Below, one piece after another: positions 1 to 5,372 of a stretch of 6,647 bases of DNA (position 1 is the stretch's first letter; the number at the start of each line of letters is the position of its first letter). The stretch comes from Pseudomonadota bacterium. Lineage in GTDB: Bacteria > Pseudomonadota > Alphaproteobacteria > Rickettsiales > Rickettsiaceae. The notes under the pieces were generated by a model. The model did no database searches and was not told the DNA's origin. It saw nothing but the letters and a program-made list of their open reading frames with translations. The position numbers were made by a program, and so were the translations under genes. The DNA lies in contig JAJZHL010000054.1 of the NCBI GenBank assembly GCA_021804505.1, forward strand, positions 1-6,647, in the 5' to 3' direction.

Positions 1-120
1 GGTATAATTTAATAAGCAATGCGGGAAGAATTACAAATAATAACCCTTAAATATTCATAACCCAGCCTCGTTACTATAGCAAGCTTGTATCTAGAGCTAA
101 AATAAAGTTTTATTAAAATT

Positions 121-252
121 TTACTTTTTTGTATTGTGAGTTGCACAACAATCTTCTACAATCGGCTGTGGTGGAGTTTCTAGAGGCTTTTTTAGCCCAC
201 AAGAACTAAAGAGGAAAACACTTAATATTAAGACGACATAGTTATTATTCAT
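121..252 (-). CDS. lptM: LptM-type small outer-membrane lipoprotein
   Basis: A 43-residue protein read from ATG (252-250) to TAA (123-121). It has a short basic-free N-terminus (MNNNY), a hydrophobic stretch VVLILSVFLF at 6-15, and a lipobox ending SSC with Cys18 as the expected lipidated residue. The sequence right after it, CGLKKPLETPP, matches the hallmark CGLKGPLYFPP-like segment of LptM/YifL. In E. coli, LptM binds LptD-LptE and assists oxidative maturation of the LPS translocon; that role is family knowledge, not shown here. The tail holds a vicinal Cys pair (35-36, context VEDCCATH), which is unusual. An AGGT lies about 9 bases upstream of the ATG, and a TATAAT lies on this strand at 272-277. 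The gene is divergent from tlpA. In many alphaproteobacteria lptM sits between argH and lysA near a TlpA gene; neither argH nor lysA is visible in the 120 bases downstream. Confidence 0.8.
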   Translation of the reverse strand: MNNNYVVLILSVFLFSSCGLKKPLETPPQPIVEDCCATHNTKK

Positions 253-290
253 ACTTTATGACCTACAATAAATTATAAGCGGAACACTAT

Positions 291-1067
291 ATGTTTAATA
301 AGAACAATAGTAAATATTTTTTTCTAATTATAACACTTTTTATATTGTCCACTAATAGCTTTGCAGCTAATAAAGTGAAAAGTAGTATTAAAATGCTTGA
401 TGGTTCACCTGTTCCCGATACAGTAGTATTCTATGATGATAAAGGTGAACAATATTCCCTCGATAAATTTGAAGGCAAAACAATATTATTAGTATTTTGG
501 GCGACTTGGTGCGGGTCTTGCACTAAAGACATGCCAGATTTGGATATGCTACAAAAAGATTTCCGCAAGCTACCATTCACTATTATTCCTGTATCACAAG
601 ACTATCAAGGTATAGAAGCTGTGAAAAAATACTATTCAGATTATGGTATTAGATATCTCCCGCTTTATCATGATTTTAAAAATCAACTATTTAAAGCCTT
701 TGAGATAGTTGGCATCCCAACAGCTATTTTAATCTCTCAAGATGGTAAAATGCTGGTTAGTTTTATTGGAGCAGTAAATTGGTTTGACGAAGAAATCCGT
801 GAGATAATCTTGTCAAAGATTCCAGGAGATCATCCAGAGCCAAAAAATTCTTATAAAGATCAACCATTTAGCCAGCCTATGGGTAGGCAGGCAAAACCAG
901 AATCTAATAAGGAAGCACTAACTCAAGATCAGGATGTTAAAAAAGATCAAGAGTCTAAAAAAGACGCAGAAGCTAAACCAGCTAATGAGCAAAAGGCAAC
1001 TTCAGACAAAAAGAATGATATACAAAACAACAGAACTAATACGGATAAAAAAGCAAATGCAAAATAA
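291..1067 (+). CDS. tlpA: TlpA-family periplasmic thiol-disulfide oxidoreductase
   Basis: A 258-residue thioredoxin-fold protein with a signal peptide or signal anchor: hydrophobic core at 9-20, likely cleavage after SFA at residue 25. The AlkC/TlpA-like domain spans about 40-178. It contains the redox motif WCGSC (Cys74, Cys77) preceded by FWAT, and the cis-proline loop GIPT (Pro143). Proteins of this type usually reduce or exchange disulfides in periplasmic partners, for example in cytochrome c or oxidase maturation; the partner here is unknown. Residues from about 185 on form a charged Lys/Asp/Gln-rich tail with three imperfect six-residue repeats (VKKDQE, SKKDAE, AKPANE), probably disordered. 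A GGA at 281-283 is a modest ribosome site for the ATG at 291. A possible -10 box TACAAT lies at 264-269, with no convincing -35. The 3' end overlaps the sppA start by 11 bases. Confidence 0.88.
   Translation: MFNKNNSKYFFLIITLFILSTNSFAANKVKSSIKMLDGSPVPDTVVFYDDKGEQYSLDKFEGKTILLVFWATWCGSCTKDMPDLDMLQKDFRKLPFTIIPVSQDYQGIEAVKKYYSDYGIRYLPLYHDFKNQLFKAFEIVGIPTAILISQDGKMLVSFIGAVNWFDEEIREIILSKIPGDHPEPKNSYKDQPFSQPMGRQAKPESNKEALTQDQDVKKDQESKKDAEAKPANEQKATSDKKNDIQNNRTNTDKKANAK
936..989 (+). repeat. Imperfect 18-bp tandem repeat inside the tlpA tail
   Basis: Three consecutive 18-base units (936-953, 954-971, 972-989) encode VKKDQE, SKKDAE and AKPANE. The first two share a run of TAAAAAAGA; the third is more diverged. 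They probably arose by slippage and lengthen the charged C-terminal tail of TlpA. Read in another frame, the same bases give the Lys-rich false N-terminal extension of the downstream peptidase ORF. Confidence 0.5.
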
Positions 1068-1968
1068 CAATACTGCCGCCGGCACAAGATATAATTCTAC
1101 CGTAATTAAACCGCAACTAGGAAGACTAGAACAAATTTTATCTTTTCTACCTATATGTAAAAAAACAAAACCAATTATTGCTGTTCTATATCTTAGTGGT
1201 GTCATTGGTAAAGTGAGCGCTATGAAATCTGGCCTTAGTATAGAAGCGTTAAACCCTTTAATTGAAAAAGCTTTTGAAATCAAAAATCTTACGGCAGTCT
1301 GTTTGGCAATAAATTCCCCAGGAGGGTCACCAGTTCAATCCGAACTTATTGCAAAACGTATAAGAAGCATTGCTACTGAAAAAAAGATACCTGTTTATAG
1401 CTTCGTAGAAGACTGCGCTGCTTCAGGTGGTTACTGGCTTGCATGTAGCGGCGATCAGATCTACGCATCTGCAGGCTCTATAGTTGGCAGCATAGGGGTA
1501 ATTGGCTCTGGTTTTGGCTTTGCTGATGCTATTAGCAGAATTGGAGTAGAACGTAGAGTATTTACAGAAGGCCGTAATAAATCCATTTTAGATCCCTTCA
1601 AACCAGTACAGAAAGAAGATGTAGATATTATAAAAAAAATACAAAAGCAAGTACATCAGCACTTTATAAATTATGTCAAGGAACGTCGCGCGGGTAAACT
1701 AACACAAGAAGATGATATCCTGTTTAATGGCGAGTTTTGGGCAGGGAATACCGCCGTTGATTATGGTCTAGTAGACGGACTAGACGATATGTATAGCTTT
1801 ATTAAGGCTAAATATGGTAATGTTACTTTTAAATATATAGGTGAAAAGCAATCCTGGCTCAAAAAGAAATTAGGCATTATAGGCAGTAATACTATTCAAA
1901 ATTTCTCGGATTCTTTGATTAAGTCGATAAGTAACAAAGTAAAATATGATAAGTTCAATGTTGAGTAA
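1057..1968 (+). CDS. sppA: S49-family signal peptide peptidase (SppA/SohB type)
   Basis: A 303-residue serine protease of family S49, which degrades cleaved signal peptides and other membrane-associated peptides. The catalytic Ser is at 123 in CAASGGY, and the general-base Lys is at 175 in EGRNKS. Their spacing of 52 residues equals that of the Ser-Lys dyad in Bacillus SppA (S147/K199). NSPGG at 86-90 is the conserved loop near the active site. Length fits the short, single-domain SppA class rather than the duplicated E. coli form. I chose the ATG at 1057, not the upstream ATG at 934, because the extra 41 residues are Lys-rich, overlap the tlpA tail out of frame and match no S49 domain. Translation is probably coupled to tlpA through the 11-base overlap. 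No clear N-terminal membrane segment is visible, so membrane attachment may be peripheral. Confidence 0.92.
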   Translation: MQNNNTAAGTRYNSTVIKPQLGRLEQILSFLPICKKTKPIIAVLYLSGVIGKVSAMKSGLSIEALNPLIEKAFEIKNLTAVCLAINSPGGSPVQSELIAKRIRSIATEKKIPVYSFVEDCAASGGYWLACSGDQIYASAGSIVGSIGVIGSGFGFADAISRIGVERRVFTEGRNKSILDPFKPVQKEDVDIIKKIQKQVHQHFINYVKERRAGKLTQEDDILFNGEFWAGNTAVDYGLVDGLDDMYSFIKAKYGNVTFKYIGEKQSWLKKKLGIIGSNTIQNFSDSLIKSISNKVKYDKFNVE

Positions 1969-1993
1969 GTTATACCATTCCCGGTCTTTTCTG

Positions 1994-2017
1994 AGATTCC
2001 CACGTAGGCGGGAATCT
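1994..2017. repeat. GC-rich palindromic repeat (hairpin 1)
   Basis: A perfect 8-bp stem, AGATTCCC (1994-2001) with GGGAATCT (2010-2017), encloses an 8-base loop. The ATTCCC...GGGAAT form is typical of small dispersed palindromes between genes in Rickettsia genomes (general knowledge, not searched). No T-run follows, so a simple intrinsic terminator is not indicated, although it could slow polymerase leaving sppA. The flank TCTAGTCCAG follows it. Confidence 0.6.
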
Positions 2018-2148
2018 AGTCCAGTTGTCTCCTAACTACGGCGCAGATCCAGTGGCTAATTGCAGTCAATAAATTACTTCTATTTTCTCGGATTATCATT
2101 TCAATAGTTCCAATATTTAATTCATAATTTAGCTTAGGCATTTCCTGG

Positions 2149-2168
2149 ATCCCCGTTTTCACGGGGAT
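2149..2168. repeat. GC-rich palindromic repeat (hairpin 2), possible bidirectional terminator
   Basis: A perfect 8-bp stem, ATCCCCGT (2149-2156) with ACGGGGAT (2161-2168), surrounds a TTTC tetraloop. It lies 48 bases past the trpS stop and 180 bases past the sppA stop, so it could end transcription from either side. It lacks a following U-tract. CCTGG before it and GATATAGG after it resemble the common intergenic Rickettsia repeat. Its CTGGA flank is inverted relative to the TCCAG flank of hairpin 1. Confidence 0.6.
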
Positions 2169-2216
2169 GATATAGGGTAGCTGGAATAACCCAAGGCCGA
2201 GAGATTCACCTCATAA

Positions 2217-3212
2217 CTACTGTACAAAGCCAAAAGATTCCTTAACTGCAGCAAGGGTCTTTGTAGCAGGTATTCTTGCCTTTTCTGCTCCCTTATATAA
2301 TATGCTTTTTAAATAATCTAGGTTTTGCATTAGCTGCGTATATTCCGTTCGAATAGGAGCTAGGGCTAAGATTATCACTTCGGCTAAATCATTTTTAAAC
2401 TGAGCGAAACCAGTATTTTGATATCTATTCACTATTTTATTAATATCATCTCCCGATAAACTACAATATATATCGATTAAATTACTAATTTCCGGCCTGG
2501 TAGTATGATCGTAGCTAATCTCACTTATATTATCAGTTTTTGCCTTTTTAATTTTTTGATTAATTTGCTCGGGACTATCATTCAAATTAATCCGGGACAA
2601 ATCAGAAGGATCCGATTTACTCATCTTTTTACGCCCATCTTTAAGACTCATTATTCTTCTTGCTTTACTAGTTAAAATGAGGGGCTCTGGAATCGTCAGA
2701 ATATCTTTGCCGACCTTCCTGTTAACAACCATAGCTATATCTCTAGTAAGCTCCAAATGCTGCTTTTGATCGTCTCCTACCGGCACTACGTTGGTTTGGT
2801 ATAACAAGATATCCGCAGCCATTAAAACTGGATAAGAAAATAAACCTAAACAGGCATTATCCTGATCCTGACCTGCTTTATCCTTAAATTGAGTCATCCG
2901 TTTGAGCCAACCAAGAGGCGTTACACAATTTAATATCCAAGCAAGCTCAGAATGTTCCTTTACCATGCTTTGTGCAAAAATAGCAGTTTTATCCGGAGAT
3001 AACCCAGCTGCTATATATATAGCAGCTGTCTGTAATGTAGACATATGCAGCTCAGATGGCAAGCGATCTATTGTAATTGAATGAAGATCCGCTAAGAAAA
3101 AATAGCAATTATATTCATCTTGAATTTGGGTCCAATTAAGGATTGCGCCAAGATAATTACCTAAATGCAAATCTCCGGTTACTTGGGTTCCCGAAAGAGC
3201 AACTTTTTTCAT
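2217..3212 (-). CDS. trpS: Tryptophan--tRNA ligase
   Basis: A complete 331-residue class I aminoacyl-tRNA synthetase that charges tRNA-Trp with tryptophan using ATP, in the cytoplasm. The HIGH-type signature is GDLHLGN at 13-19. The Rossmann-core segment MAADILLYQ is at 131-139 and is followed by the strongly conserved VPVGDDQKQHLE at 143-154. The KMSKS loop is exact at 196-200. The length is normal for bacterial TrpRS, and all signature motifs are present, so the enzyme should be functional. The ATG start is supported by AGGG (3221-3224, read on the minus strand) eight bases upstream. The gene is divergent from plsC across 85 bases and convergent with sppA. No T-box or trp leader is visible. 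Confidence 0.97.
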   Translation of the reverse strand: MKKVALSGTQVTGDLHLGNYLGAILNWTQIQDEYNCYFFLADLHSITIDRLPSELHMSTLQTAAIYIAAGLSPDKTAIFAQSMVKEHSELAWILNCVTPLGWLKRMTQFKDKAGQDQDNACLGLFSYPVLMAADILLYQTNVVPVGDDQKQHLELTRDIAMVVNRKVGKDILTIPEPLILTSKARRIMSLKDGRKKMSKSDPSDLSRINLNDSPEQINQKIKKAKTDNISEISYDHTTRPEISNLIDIYCSLSGDDINKIVNRYQNTGFAQFKNDLAEVIILALAPIRTEYTQLMQNLDYLKSILYKGAEKARIPATKTLAAVKESFGFVQ

Positions 3213-3233
3213 ACTATTTTCCCTAAATAAATA

Positions 3234-3239
3234 ATTATA
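3234..3239 (-). promoter_or_regulatory. Candidate -10 box for trpS
   Basis: An exact TATAAT read on the minus strand, 22 bases upstream of the trpS ATG. It would start transcription near 3227 and leave a leader of about 14 bases that holds the AGGG ribosome site. The hexamer 17 bases further upstream (CATAAA) is a poor -35. In such AT-rich DNA a perfect hexamer can occur by chance. Confidence 0.35.
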
Positions 3240-3241
3240 TT

Positions 3242-3271
3242 TTGGATGATATTAATTTTATGGTATATACT
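3242..3271 (+). promoter_or_regulatory. Candidate sigma-70 promoter for plsC-folB
   Basis: TTGGAT (3242-3247) and TATACT (3266-3271) are separated by 18 bases. A TG at 3261-3262 lies just ahead of the overlapping TATATA and could act as an extended -10 element. The predicted start near 3278 would leave a leader of about 20 bases before the plsC ATG. The -35 matches only half of the consensus. Confidence 0.35.
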
Positions 3272-3297
3272 AGTTAGTTTTTTAATAAAAAATAACT

Positions 3298-4041
3298 ATG
3301 TTTTGGCGCATTAGAGTATTAGCATTTTACTTACTACTTACTATATTTACTACAATATTCTTTATAATATGCTACATACCTATAACCTTTTTTAATATTA
3401 ATTACAATATAAGATATGGGATAGGAGTAGTTTTTTCATATGTATTTATCTGGCTTGCTAAAATAGTGTGCGGCCTAAGATATAACGTATCAGGCCTAGA
3501 GAAATTACCCTCGACTCCATCAATAGTTGTGTCAAATCATCAATCATTCTGGGATCAAATATTTGTTCAATTAATAATACCCAAACATTCATGGGTATTA
3601 AAAAAGGAGTTATTCAAGATACCATTATTTGGTTGGGGCCTCAGGATGGTAAAACCAGTGGCAGTTGACCGTAATTCTAATATTTCCGTCGGGCAAATTT
3701 TAAAAGAAGGAGCAGAAAAGATTACTAGCGGGTTATGGCTGATTATTTTTCCTGAATCTACAAGGCTTAGGCCTGATCAAACTAGTAAGTATAAACCAAG
3801 CGCAGCAAAACTTGCTTCTGTTGTTAAAGTGCCAATAGTATTAATGGCTCATAATGCTGGGGTATATTGGCCTAAAGGTTTTTGGATAAAGAAACCGGGT
3901 ATAATCCAGGTTAAAATTATTGACGTCATAGCGGTCACTGAAGTGGAAAAATATGATGCACGTGAGCTCACTGATCAAATGGAACAAATAATTAACCGAG
4001 AGAAGAAAATATTGTTTGAACAAACTTTTGAACAGAATTAA
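3298..4041 (+). CDS. plsC: 1-acyl-sn-glycerol-3-phosphate acyltransferase (PlsC family)
   Basis: A 247-residue inner-membrane acyltransferase expected to acylate lysophosphatidic acid at sn-2 to give phosphatidic acid, the precursor of membrane phospholipids. Hydrophobic segments at about 8-32 and 41-58 anchor the N-terminus. The family motifs follow in order: NHQSFWD at 80-86 (HX4D catalytic pair His81/Asp86), VAVDR at 121-125 (motif II), FPESTR at 151-156 (motif III) and VPIV at 178-181 (motif IV). Motif III is FPESTR rather than the usual FPEGTR, a Gly-to-Ser change in the glycerol-phosphate binding loop; Glu153 and Arg156 are kept. No strong Shine-Dalgarno site precedes the ATG. The gene is first in a likely two-gene operon with folB, although the two products share no pathway. 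Confidence 0.92.
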   Translation: MFWRIRVLAFYLLLTIFTTIFFIICYIPITFFNINYNIRYGIGVVFSYVFIWLAKIVCGLRYNVSGLEKLPSTPSIVVSNHQSFWDQIFVQLIIPKHSWVLKKELFKIPLFGWGLRMVKPVAVDRNSNISVGQILKEGAEKITSGLWLIIFPESTRLRPDQTSKYKPSAAKLASVVKVPIVLMAHNAGVYWPKGFWIKKPGIIQVKIIDVIAVTEVEKYDARELTDQMEQIINREKKILFEQTFEQN

Positions 4042-4043
4042 AT

Positions 4044-4048
4044 AGGAG
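4044..4048 (+). promoter_or_regulatory. Ribosome binding site deciding the folB TTG start
   Basis: AGGAG sits eight bases before TTG (4057-4059), immediately after the plsC stop at 4039-4041. It is the best Shine-Dalgarno match noted at a gene start in this window. No ATG lies between it and the conserved FolB domain, so it supports the TTG as the true start. Confidence 0.75.
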
Positions 4049-4056
4049 AGATAATT

Positions 4057-4452
4057 TTGACCTTACCAGTAACTAAGCAAGAACCATACGTATGTAAATT
4101 ATCTATCAAGGATCTACGCCTATGGGTACATTTAGGTTGTTCGCCTGAGGAGAGAACTAACCCGCAGCCCATAAGCATTACGCTCAAATTATATTTTACT
4201 AAACTTCCGAAAGGCACCATTACAGATGTATTAACTGATACTGTCTGTTATTTCCAAATAACTAAACTTGTAGAAGAGATAATAGCAGGAAGAAATTTTA
4301 ACTTAATAGAGCACCTGGCGCATACTATACACGAAGCTGTACACAAATATCTAAACTCGTTAGAACATGGAGATGCAACACTAAAAGTAATAGTTAATAA
4401 ATTATCTCCTCCTGTGCCAAATGTACTTGGAGGGGTATCGTTTAGTTACTAA
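4057..4452 (+). CDS. folB: Dihydroneopterin aldolase
   Basis: A 131-residue FolB-family enzyme that converts 7,8-dihydroneopterin to 6-hydroxymethyl-7,8-dihydropterin and glycolaldehyde in folate synthesis; family members form tunnel-shaped octamers. The fold is visible from LSIKDLRLWVHLGC (15-28) onward. Expected active-site positions are kept: Glu31/Glu32 after the first strand pair (E. coli FolB has DWEQ here), Tyr65 in CYFQI, Glu85 in FNLIEHLA, and Lys115 in NKLSPP. Length is close to the family norm of about 120 with a short N-terminal extension. The start is TTG, backed by AGGAG eight bases upstream. It lies 15 bases after plsC and is probably co-transcribed. Its last 11 bases overlap, in antisense, the 3' end of the broken L,D-transpeptidase. 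The closely related FolX aldolase/epimerase is a less likely alternative. Confidence 0.9.
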   Translation: MTLPVTKQEPYVCKLSIKDLRLWVHLGCSPEERTNPQPISITLKLYFTKLPKGTITDVLTDTVCYFQITKLVEEIIAGRNFNLIEHLAHTIHEAVHKYLNSLEHGDATLKVIVNKLSPPVPNVLGGVSFSY

Positions 4453-4987
4453 ATAAGTTATGAGCCTCCTTATTAAACAGGCTCGGCCATATAACCATCT
4501 CTATGTGAGAGCTACTATCAATATACTCCAAGATTCCAGTAGATCCTTCTTAGCTAACGCTACACAACCTGCTGTAGGACAGAAATCATCACGTGCGATA
4601 TGGATAAATATTGCACTACCTCGCCCAGCTATAGGTGGATTATCATTATATCCAATAGTAACTATTATATCGTAGATACGATCTTCACGCCAAAGATTTT
4701 CAGAGCCAGCAGGATATGGTAATTCACAAACTTATTATAGGCGCTATCCTTGGGATCATCACACCACCCATCATCTTTATTTATTTGATAGGTAGGTATT
4801 TTTACGGCTGGAAGCTGAATCTTATCGCTACGATAATAGATTTCACGTATAGGATAATACCACAAGGAGTGGCCATATCTCCTTCTCTTTTAAGGTCTCC
4901 ATCAATAAACCCATTGGCTCCTATTTGGACCTTATAAACTTTGCCATCAACATGGAGCATTTTATCTGGCGTAATAAGTAAATTCAT
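4442..4987 (-). pseudogene. L,D-transpeptidase (YkuD family), broken by three frameshifts
   Basis: Read on the minus strand from ATG 4987, the coding sequence runs through three frame changes and can be followed to a TAA at 4442-4444. Joined, it gives about 182 residues of one YkuD-fold protein (the COG3786-like class). Frame changes fall near 4855 (after ATPCGI, resuming at PIREIYYRSDK), near 4720 (after YNKFVN, resuming at PYPAGSENLW) and near 4534 (after KKDLLE, resuming at LEYIDSSSHIE). Each is repaired by adding one base. The catalytic segment is intact in the third piece: His in FIHIARDD (codon 4600-4602) and Cys in PTAGCVAL (codon 4564-4566). Intact relatives form or process 3-3 peptidoglycan cross-links. 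The longest uninterrupted pieces (61 and 66 residues) each lack the active site. The sequence after IEMVI may lie beyond the original stop. A good promoter and AGG ribosome site remain upstream. Homopolymer sequencing error is the main alternative. Confidence 0.85.
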
Positions 4988-5012
4988 AGTTTACCTGAGA
5001 TAGTTCCATTGC

Positions 5013-5021
5013 ATTATAACA
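5013..5021 (-). promoter_or_regulatory. Extended -10 promoter for the L,D-transpeptidase
   Basis: On the minus strand this reads TGTTATAAT, a perfect TGn-TATAAT extended -10 element. It lies in the 61-base gap after the small unknown gene. Transcription would begin near 5006, about 19 bases before the ATG at 4987, and an AGG lies seven bases ahead of that ATG. No -35 is evident, which extended -10 promoters can tolerate. It implies the L,D-transpeptidase had its own promoter besides any read-through from upstream. Confidence 0.5.
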
Positions 5022-5048
5022 TTAATATAACTTTTAAAAAGATCAGTT

Positions 5049-5372
5049 TTAAAGGATCTCCAAAGCATTAGAATGGTCAGCAATTCCAGCCAATACGACC
5101 CCATCCAATATCAAGCTTTTTAGATTTTCATAATATGTATAATTTCCATAAAGAACTTTAAACCCAGCTAAATACGCATTAACATTTCCTTGTCCGCAGG
5201 TTTTTAATAATTCAACAAATTTATGCGACAACGTTACTGGATTATTTACCTCATTTAACTCTTTCTTAATCTTTCTTATTATTTGTTGTGATACATCTAT
5301 TTGAGGGGTCATTTTAAACTCATTTATTAAAATTGAAGTCTGTTCAGTTGCACAACTACTCTTCACAAACAT
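5049..5372 (-). CDS. Small protein of unknown function
   Basis: I do not recognise this protein. From ATG 5372 it would be 107 residues and would overlap the 3' end of the NlpC/P60 gene by 17 bases. From the internal ATG at 5312 it would be 87 residues, beginning MTPQIDVSQQIIRKIKKEL, with a weak GAG six bases upstream; this start is about equally likely. It has no signal peptide and no membrane segment. It looks like a soluble, mostly helical protein: an amphipathic Lys/Glu-rich stretch, then an aromatic patch (VLYGNYTYYENL), ending in HSNALEIL. It sits between two peptidoglycan enzymes on the same strand, which hints at co-expression with the NlpC/P60 gene, but function cannot be inferred from that. 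It may also be a truncated remnant. Confidence 0.5.
   Translation of the reverse strand: MFVKSSCATEQTSILINEFKMTPQIDVSQQIIRKIKKELNEVNNPVTLSHKFVELLKTCGQGNVNAYLAGFKVLYGNYTYYENLKSLILDGVVLAGIADHSNALEIL

Larger units (their letters stand above)
1969..2216. other. Convergent intergenic region between sppA and trpS
   Basis: This stretch of 248 bases lies between the stop codons of two convergent genes. I see no ORF with a credible start, no tRNA and no ncRNA fold apart from the two hairpins described separately. The stretch between the hairpins (2018-2148) contains AGATCCAGT (2045-2053), which again carries the TCCAG word. The whole block could be a degraded repeat element or remnant. Confidence 0.6.

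Noticed and set aside
3..50. Open plus-strand frame from the window edge ending in TAA (YNLISNAGRITNNNP)
   Set aside because: Could be the tail of an upstream gene, but 15 residues with no recognisable motif cannot support a call.
101..114. A/T-only inverted repeat after lptM (AATAAA/TTTATT) as a terminator
   Set aside because: A six-bp all-A/T stem with a two-base loop is too weak and expected by chance in such AT-rich DNA.
934..1056. Upstream extension of the S49 peptidase to ATG 934
   Set aside because: The 41 extra residues are Lys-rich, lie out of frame over the tlpA tail repeat and match nothing in S49 proteins; ATG 1057 gives the normal length of about 303.
1002..1283. 93-codon antisense ORF across the tlpA-sppA junction
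   Set aside because: Shadow of strongly supported plus-strand genes, with no recognisable protein features.
1969..2216. Possible tRNA, ncRNA or CRISPR in the sppA-trpS gap
   Set aside because: Only two isolated hairpins are present; there is no cloverleaf, no regularly spaced repeat and no promoter-terminator pair.
2902..3084. 60-codon plus-strand ORF within trpS
   Set aside because: Antisense shadow of a fully conserved synthetase region.
4460..4937. Two plus-strand ORFs of 71 and 73 codons opposite the L,D-transpeptidase
   Set aside because: They read the antisense of the broken YkuD gene; the minus strand carries the recognisable family sequence.
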